Source: Isoetes taiwanensis (Eukaryota; Streptophyta; Lycopodiopsida; Isoetales; Isoetaceae). Taken from it: a stretch of DNA of 64,000 bases. Below are positions 49,367 to 62,227 of this stretch, in pieces. Numbering within the stretch: position 1 is the stretch's first letter; every line of letters begins with the position of its first letter. The DNA lies in contig JAJEKV010000105.1 in assembly GCA_021234155.1 (NCBI GenBank), forward strand, positions 248,001-312,000. Direction: 5' to 3'. Under the pieces are notes generated by a model. It ran no database searches and was not told the DNA's origin. It saw only the letters and a list, made by a program, of their open reading frames with translations. A program made the translations under genes and the position numbers.

Positions 49367-50011
49367 GTCTATCATATATTGATCGCCTCACTGGCACCCA
49401 ACAAGCGGCTTGCAGGTCGGATCTTGGCGAAGATGGCAAACAAAACTCTTATTTAGAAACCCTAGGGGTTTATTAGGTAGGGTTGGGAAATTTTAGGGTT
49501 TTTTATGGGAAAAAGATATTATCTAACTCATTTTTGTTTCCGTCATTCTAAGCATGCGCCAGGGGGCAATCCGTGCTCTTCGAATGTGTCCCAGGCGCAT
49601 GTTACCCTAAATTAAGGTCTGTTAAGTTTCCCTACCTTAGTTTTGCATTTTAAGCTTACTTATCTTACTAGAATAAATTTTTAGTTTATCAATTAGGATC
49701 AAGTTTGGTGCACCACTCTAAGTATCCACCAGGAAGCAATCCAAAAAGTTCGGATGTGCTCCCTATGCATGTTTGGAGCGGTCATTTCTACTATGGCTCG
49801 AATTTCAAATGTTTTCATAAACCTTTATTTTGTAATTACTAATTATTTCTAGCTAGCTCCTTCTTCTATCACGGGAAAAAAAAATTCTCCCATTACTCGA
49901 GGTGCTTGCTTGGAATTTCAGCTCTAAAACTGACTATCTAGCATTGTTAATACTACTAGGAAATGATCAGTGCTCGATCTTAGTCAACCAAGAACCTGGC
50001 TCTGATACCAT

Positions 50012-51537
50012 TGTGATGCCCCCTGCTCATATACGATGCCTCAACTGTATAGGGACTGGAGATTCCCCCCTGTCAGCTAAGCATGCCAACATGAGGCTGT
50101 CAATATCTAATGTCAGACTCTTGATGGTGAGCATCTCCCTCGGGATCGACCTAGCTGCAGAAGCGCATAAACATAAGCACAAAACATCACAACAAATACA
50201 TAACCACCTCAATGGGTGGGATCACCATAAGAACATCATATCCTAACATATACAACAACAACAATAATAACATCAACAAGAGGAAATCCTATCCAGGCTC
50301 AGACTCATAGGGATGGATTGACGCCTTGGGTCTCCAAAGTTCATTGCAAACAGAATTCATGGCAATGGATTTGGCTGGCATAAGAACAAGGCCGTTGGAT
50401 AGTCCACTCCATCTACCCCTCATGTGTGTACTTTGCATATAGTCTTGGAACTTGACCGCAGCCTATCGGGGGCATAGTCGAAGGGGCTACTCCTGGTTGC
50501 ATCTCTTCAATCCCGATGAGGCAGAAAGAGATCACTCCCCTTTAGAAGGTCCATGCAAACTACATGTGAGCTAGAGAGCCATGGTTTCCCATGCTCGTAC
50601 ATGACTTGAACCCCACTGAGGCAATGCATCACCTAAGATATGTCGAGCCCATACCTTGCCCACATGCAGTCGCAAGCTACTACGCCTAGCCCACAATGTT
50701 CCCCTAGTAGACGCTACATGCCAGGGGACCAACTTAGTCAAGCACGCCTTCCTTGCCAGCCGGTCTAACCCTGCCACCCACAACCAGGCAGACAGGCTCT
50801 TATGCACAGGCCACATTAATTGGGAATTAATGCGGGTAAACTAGAATCATCATCTAAGAAGGCTCTGGGTCTCTATCCCCTTTCCCAATACATAGGAATG
50901 CGCATAGAGTAATCCAATCATAAATCAATGAACTGAAATAACTAGAAATAGATCTAATATATCTACTCTAACATATATGGTTAGGTTCATTCGTCAATGG
51001 CTACGGATCTCGGGATCTAAAGCTCATCTATGGCTATGAATAGATGCAAATCCTGCCTAAAGCCTGCCGAGAAGTGTGCATTGCCTATCAGACAGTCCAC
51101 TCACTAGATCCTTGGCTCGGTTCTAGTCTTTTAAGGACGTCCATGCTGCTGGAATCCTTTGAGATGCTCGAGTTTCAAGGAGCTGCTTCAAAACGCGAGC
51201 TTCACTGTTGCTGGGAGGCCGGAATGGGTTGGGCACTTGGGCAACGCACGCTCTGGAGGCTAGAATCTGAAAAGAACACTTTTAAAGCTCCTGCCTCTTT
51301 TAGATCCAAGCCTTTAGGGTTGGAATCTAAAGGTCATTGGACTCTTAGGGTATTGCCATGTGGCAACATGGGGTTATATTCACATGTTTAGAGGGACATG
51401 TGCAATATAACAAGTTCCAAATGGTACAACCCCTTGCCAAGGTCGTGTATATGTTGTCGTACTCGACATGTACTAGTGACGTGGCATAATAATATATGTA
51501 TTTATATATATACTATATATTATCCCGAAACGTCACA
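50012..51537 (-). repeat. 5' LTR, 1526 bp
   Basis: Bounded by TGTGATGCCCC on the left and CGAAACGTCACA on the right in plus coordinates, giving TG..CA ends on either strand. An adjacent initiator-Met-type primer-binding site fixes the inner border. Confidence 0.75.
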
Positions 51538-53039
51538 AGCTTTCTCCCCTAAAACAACCAAATCATCTAAAAAGGTGAGATCATGATAAATAGGATTGTA
51601 TTAGCTTTCCAATGAGTCTGAAATCACAAAAAACTGCAACCAAATACATAAGTTATTGCAAAATTGTAGCCAAAACCCTAACTCACCAAGGAGGGGCCAA
51701 GCTTTTTAGGAGTTTTTTCTCCTCCAACGCAACTAAAGCACCACCAAAATCATATATCATTGGAAATAGGATGTGATGAGCTTCCCAACGAGCCGAAAAA
51801 CACCCAATCTGACATCCGAATCAAGAGATATAAGCAAAAGAGCGAGGCTAAAACACCTAAGAGCCACCAAGAGCGTCTAGGAAAGAAAGAGCATTTCAAT
51901 TTTCTTCAGAGCTGTCTTGCATATCATAACATCAGGGCACTTTACGCTGAGTTGGTACAATCCAACTAGCTACTCCATGTGATGTATGGCTTCAGTGCGA
52001 CTGTTAGTTATATCTTCAGGAAGTGATGGATATGCATATTAAGCTATGTCCTCGGACACTATTTTGACATGTACCACAATCTATCGTGATGTATATTTAT
52101 ACAGTTTGCCGACATTCTTATTACCGCCAAGTTTTTTTCCCTTGAAAACTATTTGGGGCGGGGGTTTTTTAATCCTGATAGTAACACATCTGTTGTGCTC
52201 CTTGATTGGGTCCCTAAGGCTGATTGATCTCCGGAACGATAAAAATCATTCAATTCAATATATAAGAGATATATTGTTTCCGACGCCTCTCGCAATATAT
52301 AATTTGGCGTTTTCCTGACGAATAACTTGACATACTTAATGCTAGTTTTGATGATTCTTCAGATGATTCTTTTGACAATATGGATGATGTTTAATTTCTT
52401 ATAATTCTCCTGATGTCTTTCCTGTCGCCAAATCGTCAGGCACATAACCCTCGGGGGAATCATCAGTATAAATCACTTAAACATAACCATTTAGATTGTC
52501 TGATAATTTTTTTGATCTCTAACCACCAGTGTTTCACCCTGATGTAGTCGCCTCCTGCTCGATCCAACATAGACATCTACAAGACACATATAGTCATCTG
52601 CAAAAATGCCTATATATTGTCCACCTATCCAGGGCATGCACCATCTATAATAGGTGCACACTAAAAATTTCTCCAGCACAAAATTGCAAACTTGTCCAAG
52701 AATAGCAATCCTATCAAACTATACATCTTAGAGTAAAACATTGTGGCAACTCTACAACTCTTTTAAACTAAGTCGTTGTGGGCCCATGGCCATTGTGTAG
52801 GCTAGATTCGTAAGTCGGGTGTCTCCCATACTCGTCATCTTGTAGCAAAGAGCATTGTTAGCATATGGATCGCTAGTTCCTAGGCAATTATAGTCTTCTT
52901 TATTGTTGTCATATTTATTCTTTTTACTACCACGATTCTATTGCAATTTGCAATAAAACCGATGTTCCTTGGATGACAATGCCCTTTCTCGCATCTCACT
53001 TCAGTCATCGGCTTTGTCTTGAACGTATTTCGATGTGAT
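51538..53039. other. No gene recognised
   Basis: AT-rich flank between the LTR at 51.5 kb and the LINE at 53.0 kb; no domain seen. Confidence 0.5.
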
Positions 53040-54215
53040 GATCAAGAGCTGTCCTCTAAAGAGGCAAGAAACCTATCTTATGTAGAAGAATATGATATGG
53101 GACTATGGATTTTACCACTAGTGCTCGAGCTAGGAAGGAATTCTGCACCTGCTCCAAGTCATTCCAAGTGGTTAAGGATACCACCGGGCCCCAAACTTCA
53201 ACTCTATATAAAAGAGCAAGCTCCACCAAGACCCTAAACAAGTGCGACTAATTGGCCTAATCATTTGTGACTGTTGTTCTACATTGCATATAGTGCCTTC
53301 CAAACTCCTGTCACTTGTAACTGGATGGAAGTCCATGGAAGTGTTCCAGTACATGAAAGAGCTCCGCCTCTAAAAGTTGTAGGTGGGTGTGACCTCCACA
53401 TTGTGCCCCCGATAAGCGAATGAAGGAGGCCTTAGTCGTTGCGAACATGAGATGAGCAACACCTTAGTCGTAGCCAACTTTATATACATGTTAGTTGCCT
53501 GGCTAAATACGTCCAAGGCATCTAGATGGCACTGCATGTCTTTTGAAGTATAAGGTAAGAGGTCTACATCATCAGCATATATGAGCTGCCTGGTGATCTG
53601 GTGCAAAAGTTGCTCTGCCGCCTCCATTCTCAGCAAGCCAACTTTTCAGCTGATCAATCTATTTGGAGAGAGAGGGCAGCCCTGGCGGACCCCAATACTG
53701 CTGTCGAGTAGTTAGCCTGTTGGTTGCAACTGACCTGAACATGTCTCATATAGCCTGTACATCTCATTTTGCACATCTATGGGGACCCACAGCCATCGCA
53801 ATTTTTCCAACATCTTTTCTTGAGGCACAGTCAAAAGCTTTGGCTAAGTCGATGAAGCAGCAATACATGTATTGCCTGCAATTCCTGCTATCGTCAATTA
53901 AAGTATGCAGTGGTGCTGCTCGAGAATGCCAGCTAGCAGTTTTGCAAATAATGGAATTGCCATGATTCTTTATGAAACTATGGGGGGCGCCTTCTTGTAA
54001 AGCGCTATTGAACAATGCAATTAAGATGGGTGTTATGGGTGGCCATGCCCATTTGAGCAACTTTGCCTGCATGCGGTCCAAGTCTGCTGCCTTCCCATGG
54101 ACGACATCGGCCTTTGCGATTTCCAGTGCTGGACCTATTTGTGGGGGTATTGCTTCTCGAGCCCCTGAGGATCATAGAGCTGCTGCAAGTATTGCACCCA
54201 TTGCTCGAAAGTGAT
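53040..54215 (-). mobile_element. LINE reverse-transcriptase fragment, minus strand
   Basis: Minus-strand reading, right to left: WVQYLQQLYDPQGLEKQ (about 54.2 kb); KLLKWAWPPITPILIALFN then CCFIDLAKAFDCASR (RT box with the first catalytic Asp) at 54.08-53.78 kb; PPGLPSLSK at 53.68 kb; LIYADDVDLLPYTS (YADD box) at about 53.57 kb; YRVEVWGPVV and FLARALVVKSIVPYHILLHK then IGFLPL at 53.2-53.06 kb. Domain order is right for a plant LINE but frames shift repeatedly. No endonuclease and no clear 3' tail were seen. Its wording differs from the LINE at 21-26 kb, so it is a different subfamily or a much older copy. Confidence 0.8.
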
Positions 54216-55510
54216 GTTCCCAGACTATATCAGTTTTCATATCACCCTTTTCCAGAAGGTTCTAGGATGACGGTCCACAAGATAGAACATTTCCCTCTGA
54301 GGCTCGCAATGTATCAGATTTCAAAGTTTGTAGGTGGATTCGGTCCAGGTAAAGCAAATCCCAAATCAGTTTTTAGTCAGGACTTTGGCTGATGTTACTC
54401 ATCTCCATAGCAAGATAATCGTCTCCACGACAAGCTAGTACAGGTACTTCCAATTCCTCTGCATCTAGCTCCCTAAGATCTCAGTCTACTGCATCCTTTT
54501 CGAACGCTACTTTAGTGTTACTTGAATGGTTGGTCTTTTGACGAGTCAATACTTCCATTATCGTGTATTCATTTAATACATTTAAGTAGCTCCCAACATA
54601 GTTGGAGTAAAACCTTACAATATCTGCCCCAACAGACCACCCTTTATCGGTTGTTTCCTCTCATTATTAGATTGTGGCCATTGAGTTAGGGAATATTCTA
54701 TCATGGATTCCAAATAGAGCAACAGTGGCCCTCCATGGACCCCTTCATGGGGTCAAACACCTTTTCCACGTCACCCTATGATTTTGCCACCATTGAAAAA
54801 GCCAAGATACAAATCAGATCACCATTGGAGCTTCAAAACATTCATAAGCAAGCAGAGAATCAAGAAGAAGAGTCCTTTGCCCCTGTAGAGTGGCTGCAAA
54901 GTTTCCAAAAGAAATAAAGAAGCTTCAACATAAGAATTAGTGATGTTTCTATAGAAATACCCTCTGCAAATGTGAATCAGTTCTGGAGGTCCAGAAAGAC
55001 ACTCTGCACTATTAGTTATGGAGAAATAGCACTACAAACACTACCAATCAATTTGCATATCCTTCATCCAAAACCCTTCATTGGAAACCGCTCATCCAAA
55101 ACCCTTCATTGGATCATCTGCATTACATACCATAATTGCCAGTCCTGGAAAATAATTGCAGAGCCTACATCTCCTAATCAAATAACTGCGGCCTCTTCTA
55201 CTTACAAAGGCCACTAATTTGAGTTATGTCTGCAGGCTTCCTTCGCCATGCAGATCGCCTCTGCATTGGGCAATTCATTCGCCATCAAGAAAACCTGCAT
55301 TCCTGCCCTGGAGCTTGAGCACCGATCTGTTTGAGCTTGCCATGGAGCTTTAGCAACGATCTGTTCGTTGCCTTGGAGCTTGAGGACCAATTTGCACGTA
55401 ACCCTATACAAAAAAACCTAAAATAACTTTAAAATATAAACTACCCCAAAATAAGAAACAAGTAGCCAATCTTGACCTCATCTACTCATTCAATAAGTCT
55501 ATCTACAAAA
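54216..55510. other. No gene recognised
   Basis: Contains short tandem pieces: CATCCAAAACCCTTCATTGG twice at 55065-55110 and GAGCTTGAG-type units at 55300-55390. Confidence 0.5.
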
Positions 55511-55550
55511 AAAAATTATCGCGGTGGCCAAGGCCGCTGCAAAGATTTCT
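55511..55550. repeat. GC-rich hairpin motif, copy 3 (diverged)
   Basis: GCGGTGGCCAAGGCCGCTGC, with TTTCT and a CTGTGAAGTTG stretch to the right that matches CTGTGCAGTTG beside copy 1, so the shared repeat is longer than the hairpin. Confidence 0.75.
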
Positions 55551-56628
55551 TTTGTTCTAACCCTGTGAAGTTGATTTACTTCGAATTAATCCTTGAGCCT
55601 TAAGTTCTCGTGCCCATAAGATAGACATCGAATCATATTCCTTGATGTGGCAATAACCAATGGTCGAACAGCTTACTTGTGTTGGCAACCATCGAGTGAG
55701 TTAGCTTTAAATCATTTTTGTGTCTCTTATTCTTTCCATCTCCCATTTGCGAGTCTTCCCATCTCAATTTCGAATGTGCTGACCATAACTTGAAGGTCCA
55801 TTTGTGCTTGGAAGAAGATTAGACTACTTTGGCAGATTAGACAAAATAAATACTGGTAGCAGGATTGAGATGTGGTTCTCTGAAGCCTCTAATCTTATGT
55901 TTATCGCAAAAGATTAAGCACATGATGCACAATTTAATGTATTTATTTTCTATTGTAAAAGGTTGGTCATATAAGATGCCAAAATAATGCATTCCTTTGA
56001 ATACGAAACTACGTTTGATTTAATAAACCCTATTGGATTCTAAGCAATCCCTTTCTTCTCCTTGGCAAGAAAGAGATTTGTGTCAATTTCCACGACCCAT
56101 GACAATGGTTTTTCAACAAGATGTTAATGCATTGGAGAGTTGCCCTCTTTGTTTCAGGAGGTTCTTATTTATTCTGATTTTCCCATTAAGGGCTGAATTT
56201 TTTGTTCTCTATTATCTATTAATAATGCCAACATCTACTATACATTTATAACTGATACACTAATAATGGGTGCCCTACATTGCTGGGCTTTTTGTGGCGA
56301 TGGTCTATGCTATGGTTTATGTTTTATAGTGAGTGATATTCTTGAACTAAGGTACTTATTCATGCTAGTTGATTACTTAATATGTAGCATAATAACAGGG
56401 GGTTTCTTTTGTGTTTTTGTACGATATTTACTAAGGTTTTTCTATGATTTTGTTGCTGTATTCAACTAGGTGTACTAAATAGTATTTCTAGAGTGCTCCA
56501 TTTTTTAGCCGTTGATTTTTGATGAGAGATAGAATTGTATGGCCGTGATTAAATTTATCTATCTGTCACACAGGATGCTTTTTTGATATTTAGGGTTTCT
56601 ATTGGCCTCCGTTTCTGATGCTGTGCAG

Positions 56629-57550
56629 GGCGACAAGAGAAGGCTCCAGTTTCGTGGCTATGGCAGATTGTTAAGGGAAACAAGATTGAACATGCTGCTG
56701 CTGGCTATACAAATTCTCGTATGGAAAACAAGTGGCTGTAATTTTTGGGAAATGTGAGACCCCCTTTCACCACCGCGACATGAGTGAATGGTGGCGTTAG
56801 ATTGACGGAATTTTGGATTTGACAATCCTAAAGCTCTGGCTTGTAGCTTTTTTCTTTGGAAGGATGTGGGTATGCTACAGCCGAGACTATAATGTTAAAA
56901 TATATTTCTCTATTTGTGTATAAATTAGGTTCGGCAGGGGATAGAACTTTTTCTTTTCATAAACTCCAGTGCCCCATTCCGGTAGAGCTTGGCCAAGATT
57001 TCTTGTTTCTGAGAATCCCCTGCTCTACAAACACAAAATCGAACTAGTTTTTCTCTGTTTTGCTTCAAAATCCACTTTTTAAGCTTCAAGCGAGAGACAA
57101 CCGCATTCATTTGTCGATCAAGAAGCGGGGGATAAAACATGCTTTTGATGACTGGCGATAGATGGTCAAGAAGATTGGGCAAAAGGCACAGAAGCAAGCT
57201 TTTTTGCAGCTTAGGTTTTCTAAATCTTCAAGGAGCCACTATCAGGCTAGATTTCGACTCTGTTCAGCCTTATAAGAAAGGCAGTTTGGTCTTTTTCCGT
57301 TGCATGTTGGATCTAATGGTAAAGAATGCAGAATGGAGGCTCTCCTTTCCGGATTCAATATGCCAGTCTCAGAGGCATAACTCTATAAACAATTGCATTT
57401 TCTGCTTTGGACTTCCTGGATGACACTTATGATGTAATGAAAATGTTGCAGGGTTTAGGTGCTGCCTCTGAATCACGGCACCAGGGTTCTGGGCCTGCTC
57501 CTGAATCACGACAACAGGGTTCAGTGCCAGCTATTGGAGCTCGGCAATAA
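56629..57550 (+). other. Possible terminal exon pieces of an unknown gene
   Basis: After CTGTGCAG at 56628 one frame reads RQEKAPVSWLWQIVKGNKIE then HAAAGYTNSRMENKWL and stops at 56741. After GTTGCAG at 57451 another reads GLGAASESRHQGSGPAPESR, QQGSVPAIGARQ and a TAA at 57548-57550. Both follow good acceptor sites and end in stops, but their phases do not join in an obvious way, and I do not recognise either. They could be remnants. Confidence 0.25.
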
Positions 57551-58736
57551 AGCTGTTTGGGATATTAGAAAACCGATCATCTGAATGACAGGAAATTGGT
57601 TGGACAATAATGAATGCAGGATTGGTCCAATTTGAACAATGACTAGAATTTACTTTTAGATGTTTGGTCATGCCAAAGTGTGGCTTGTCAGAGGGCCATT
57701 GATCTCGAGTTTGCTAGAAACTCACGAGAATTAAGTCTGATTTCTATGTACAAGATCATATAATTCATGGGCCATTTGGCTCGGAAGGTGGAAGTAGGGA
57801 GTCTATTGGTGCGGGGATTTTGACTTGCCCGACCGAGTGCTTGGGGCGGGCTCGGAGGATTATTCATAGTGTATTTTGTACATAAAATAAATACATAATT
57901 GTTAACTTGGCTGGTCTTCTTCTTCTTCGATGGGCAATATAGGTTGTTGAAGTGATTGCTAACTAATCGGCATTTGTGGAAGAGGTTGTGGATGCAAATT
58001 TGGAATCGATAGCTTAGCTAGTCATTTAGATGGTTGGGATGAGGTATGGTAAAAGATTTTGAAGTCGGTTGATGAGGAGAGTTTGTACCGCTTCTTAGTA
58101 AAAGATTTAAGTGGAGCCTGAGACTTGTATGGATTTGTTTTAATCGTCACGGGGAAGGATGGGAGGCTAAATTGTGGAGGATGTGATGAAAATGGAAACT
58201 TACATTTAGAAGGGCTTTTCTAGCTCACATTTCTTTGCAAAATGCAACTCGGGGATTACTTCTGAGTTGCATATTGGTAAACACAAACATGTTTGGTACT
58301 TGATTTGCATGAGTGCCATAGCTTTATGTGTTTTAGTGAATATCATATACAATCAGCTTGCTTGCCATCTTACTAAACTGTTCTTACGCTTTTTGGCGCT
58401 TTTTGAGATCCTGGTTTTTGAGTTTTATCTCATCATTTGCAAAAACTAGGATTTATAAAACAAAGAAAGCAAGGGTTTGAGAATTGGTCCATTATTGCAG
58501 AGGTGGGAATAACCGGTTTGTATTCTCTTCCTCCATCTCTTATTTCGTTGTTTAGAGCAAGCATCACGGATGTTCTACATATACTATATTGGTTATGAAT
58601 GCTTGCCATGGCATTTGACTTTTTATTATTCATCCCGAGTTCTTTATTCATTGGTATGATATGACGACTTTTACATTTTCTCTTATTTTTCTCCCTTTTG
58701 TTAGGGCCGAAGGGCAAAAAAAAAATTTTCATATAA

Positions 58737-59192
58737 CAACCAACATATCATATGACTACCATTAACATTAATTAACACAAACCATTACATTTAACAATTT
58801 TAAATTAAAACCCCCTTGAAACCCCCTTTGGTTTGGGTGCATATTCACCGGGGTGACGTAGGGCGGCGAGAGAGCACGTAAAATCATGTTACACATGTAC
58901 AAAATTAACACCATATGGTACATTGCCTCAAATCTTATAGTATTTCGCAAATTGTGTTTATCTGGTATATCAAAACTTGTGCAGGCATACCCCACAAGCG
59001 AGGATCTCTATGTGCGGTCTAGATCGAGGAATAAAGGGCATTTATGCTTATCCAACGACTCGATGCGAGTCACCCCCCGTGTGAATATGCACCCAAACCA
59101 AAGGGGGTTTCAAGGGGGTTTTAATTTAAAATTGTTAAATGTAATGGTTTGTGTTAATTAATGTTAATGGTAGTCATATGATATGTTGGTTG
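58737..59192. mobile_element. Fold-back element with perfect 112-bp inverted arms
   Basis: 58737-58848 is the exact reverse complement of 59081-59192 by eye. The arms start CAACCAACATATCATATGAC and end near GGGTGCATATTCAC. A 232-bp centre separates them, itself beginning and ending with near-complementary CGGGGTGAC and GTCACCCCCC. No coding frame of its own. No clear target-site duplication (TATAA on the left, CTTAA on the right). It may be a MITE-like or solitary fold-back element. Confidence 0.8.
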
Positions 59193-62100
59193 CTTAATAC
59201 TACTTGGTCGACTACTATATGTTCTAAAATTTGGAAGAGATGTATTATGTTAAGAAGTGGTGAGTTATGAAAAAAGGGCATTGTTTTCAAAACTTGTTTC
59301 TAACATATTTGGCTAAAGGTATTAGGGCTCTTTTCATATTGCACCATTGTAGAGTGATTTTTATTGTTTTGGTTCACCACTAGAGTGATTGTGTGTTGTT
59401 TTGATTATATGGAGCACAACTAAGAACATAAAAGGTTCATAATTGACTAATGAATTTGTAGTTGTCTTTGAGGATGCAATAGAAATCAAAACATGAAATC
59501 CATAACTATATAATATGAAACATTAGCTCAACTTAGTTATAGAGTTTAATATGTGATGTAGCCAAGAAAAAGATGTATGTTTTAGAAGACCTCATCTATA
59601 TCTAAATTGTCTACAAAGTTATTGCTAATGGTATAAGTTGCGGGCTTCCAAGTCCTATGCCTAAACTTCTTTTAAGCATGCAATATGATCAGGAAGTTGC
59701 CACCAGTACAATACTATATTGAATTCCAGATTTTTTTCAGGACGCTCTTTCACAAAGGAAGATGTTTTATTTATGGAGCATGTGAACCAACTCCAGATCT
59801 GTTACATAAGGTGTTAATAATATTATGCAAGATGATTATTAAGGTTTGCCGTCTAAAAAAGTCAATGAATTTTATGTACAGTTAAACAGTCCAAAATTCT
59901 AGTCCCATAGGTACAACTTGCCACTTTCAGCAGACCTTGCCACTAGTTCCAAAAAGTTAAGACTTGGCCACCACTGCACGGGATATAGAAAAGACACAGT
60001 TCAAGAAACTATAATTATGCATGAAGCATGCAATGCAGCTTTTTTGTAACTAATGGATTGCAAAGAAAGATCATATGATCATATCTGTATCCCTAATGAT
60101 CTTGGAATCAGGAGAAAAGCAATTTATGTAAATGAATGACAATACTGCTATTGATGACCTAGCAACATAGCATTTTTCTTTTGCAATAGTATGCCATAAG
60201 ACTGCAGAATTAAACAACAGACATGTACAAAGATTTAAGAGAATGCATATCTATAGCATGTTTTGCATTTTAGATGCTAACGAAGGGTTGCCAAAGGAGG
60301 CAGAATCTATATGTTTCGAGTGGCGGGCATGATTGTCACACACGATTTCGGAATTGCTCTATTCCTTACCTTCCTTAACCTAATTGCTAACCCAACCAGG
60401 TATTTCCCTAACCTAATCACTAACTCCAACTAGATGGTGGTAGCGAAGAAACGAGCAACAGGCTCGGGCGATTGTTCAGGCAATGGCGGCGAACAAATGA
60501 TCAACAGGATCAGGCGATGGTGGCAAGAAATGATCCTAGTCCAGCTTCAAACGAAGTTGGTGGAGAAATTCGACAGCAAAGAAAAAAATGGTCCAAAATG
60601 CACAGCTAGGATCTTGTGGCGCACAGCTAGGATCAATGCCCACAAGAATATTCTGATATAATCATTCTACAATAATTATATATGTTTAGATAAAAGCAAT
60701 TCCATGCTATTGGGTCAATACCCTGCCACAATCACTTTTCCACTATTTTATATACAAATACAGCCCTTTAACCATTGAAAATCTTATGTCATCCCATGCG
60801 TTTTCCACGAGTGTAGAACCTTATAGATGATTCCCAAAGCAATATAGAGAACAACAAAGTAATATAGAGTCAGTCTCATTTAGACAAGAGCGAGCTACTA
60901 TATTATTATTGGATTAATCCTTTAAAGAAGAGTAAAATGCTTTTTGAGAATGGAATTAAGCAAGGAAGAAAAGGGCGGCAAGGCGAGAGTTAAGCCCCAT
61001 TCTGTTAACCTAGCAGAGCTAGGCTAGGTGCATATCTGTAGGAAACAGCTAGCAACTCCTGGGCACACCCTTTAACCACTGGGCCAACAGGAGGTCTACC
61101 CTTTCGGGTTGGCACTTTCTGCCATCGGGCAAATCCCACAAGGAGGTCCCGAGCTCGGGGACTTTCGCTCAGCTTTTGGACTTCCAAAGAACACAGAAAA
61201 TCTACATTCAGCCGAAGCACCCCTTCGTCTTGCCAGATGATTATTTATCTTGCTTTTTGCAATATAAATGCCATCTGAATTTTTCACATATGCTTGTGGG
61301 ATATCTCTATTTAACAAACTGGCTTTAGGTCAGTTATATCTACAACGTGGAGCTTGGTACATGCAATCTGGACGGATCTTTCTAGCTCCGGCGTCACCAT
61401 TCCGTGGGTGCTGGACCTCTGGTGCTGCTACTTCTATCAACAAACACTATACTGCAAGAGCAACTTCATTTCTGTTCTGTTCTATTCCTGCCATTTTATG
61501 GCCAGTTAGTTTTTCTGGAAGTTGGTGCACGAGCTTGCAGACCTCATACGATAAAAATTTGAAGTACTCTAGAAAAACGAGGAACGAGTTCTGATAAGGC
61601 AATCTAAGTCTGAAATTTTCTGGGCATGGCCTGCAGCATATGGTCTTGCTTTATTCCTAAGGCATATGGTCTTGCTTTATTCTCTACGTACTTTGTTCGT
61701 TTAAAAACATTAAAAACGGTTCAATAGTTTGCCATTAGAAACTGCAACAGTTTTTTTAAAATATATTACAAACGAAACGATACAGTTTCGTAATGCTTGG
61801 TAATGGCCTGATGGCGGCCATTACTTCTGAAGATGTTTAAACCAACATGTGCCTCGTTAAAATACCAATCACTCGTTGAACCATCCTACAGTATGTTATG
61901 ACCATTATGCACATTGCAATCATTGTTTAAAATGTTTTACAAGATATGCTCTGTTCCAACTACACTGCATATGCGTAATAAAGGCCTGATTTTAATGTCT
62001 TATCTTTTTTTCCTTGAGGATTTTGATGCATCCTCTCCTGCTGAAAGATAATGATCCAAGATAAACTTAATTACTGTCCTATTTATGCATGCACTATTTC

Positions 62101-62227
62101 GATCCATATACGCTCCATTCAAGGCAAAATAGTTGAATTTATGGTTATATAAATATTTGTACCAAGCACAAGGATCAAATTAGCGTTACAAATTCCAGTG
62201 TTGCAACAGTTTCTGGAACATCTCTAA
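59193..62227. other. Intergenic, downstream of the LPA1-like gene
   Basis: No gene recognised. Includes the possible SINE at 61.0-61.2 kb and a 28-bp tandem pair (GGCATATGGTCTTGCTTTAT) at 61635-61682. Confidence 0.45.
61000..61215 (-). repeat. Possible tRNA-derived SINE
   Basis: The minus strand has TGGCCCAGTGGTTAAAG near 61087, a good match to an RNA polymerase III A box, followed about 20 bases on by a weak B-box-like AGTTGCTAGC. The segment is GC-richer than its flanks. No poly(A) or target duplication was confirmed. Confidence 0.3.

Larger units (their letters stand above)
49248..51537 (-). mobile_element. 5' part of a minus-strand LTR retrotransposon (LTR, PBS, gag start)
   Basis: LTR 51537-50012 on the minus strand (starts TGTGACGTTTCGGG, ends GGGGGCATCACA), then one base, then the primer-binding site TGGTATCAGAGCCAGGTTC at 50010-49992. 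A roughly 0.6-kb leader follows, then a gag-like frame from ATG at 49375 or 49366, which runs to the junction at about 49248. There the element is cut off and joined tail-to-tail to the plus-strand gypsy fragment. The lineage is undetermined because only the first 40 or so gag residues remain; the 1.5-kb LTR and start context suggest Ty3-gypsy. Confidence 0.75.

Noticed and set aside
58768-59161. Two frames on opposite strands with the same C-terminal peptide
   Set aside because: An effect of the perfect inverted repeat; the shared peptide is the arm read from both strands.
60434-60661. 75-codon frame starting MVVAKKRATGSG
   Set aside because: No domain and no splice partners; the run of charged residues looks like chance.
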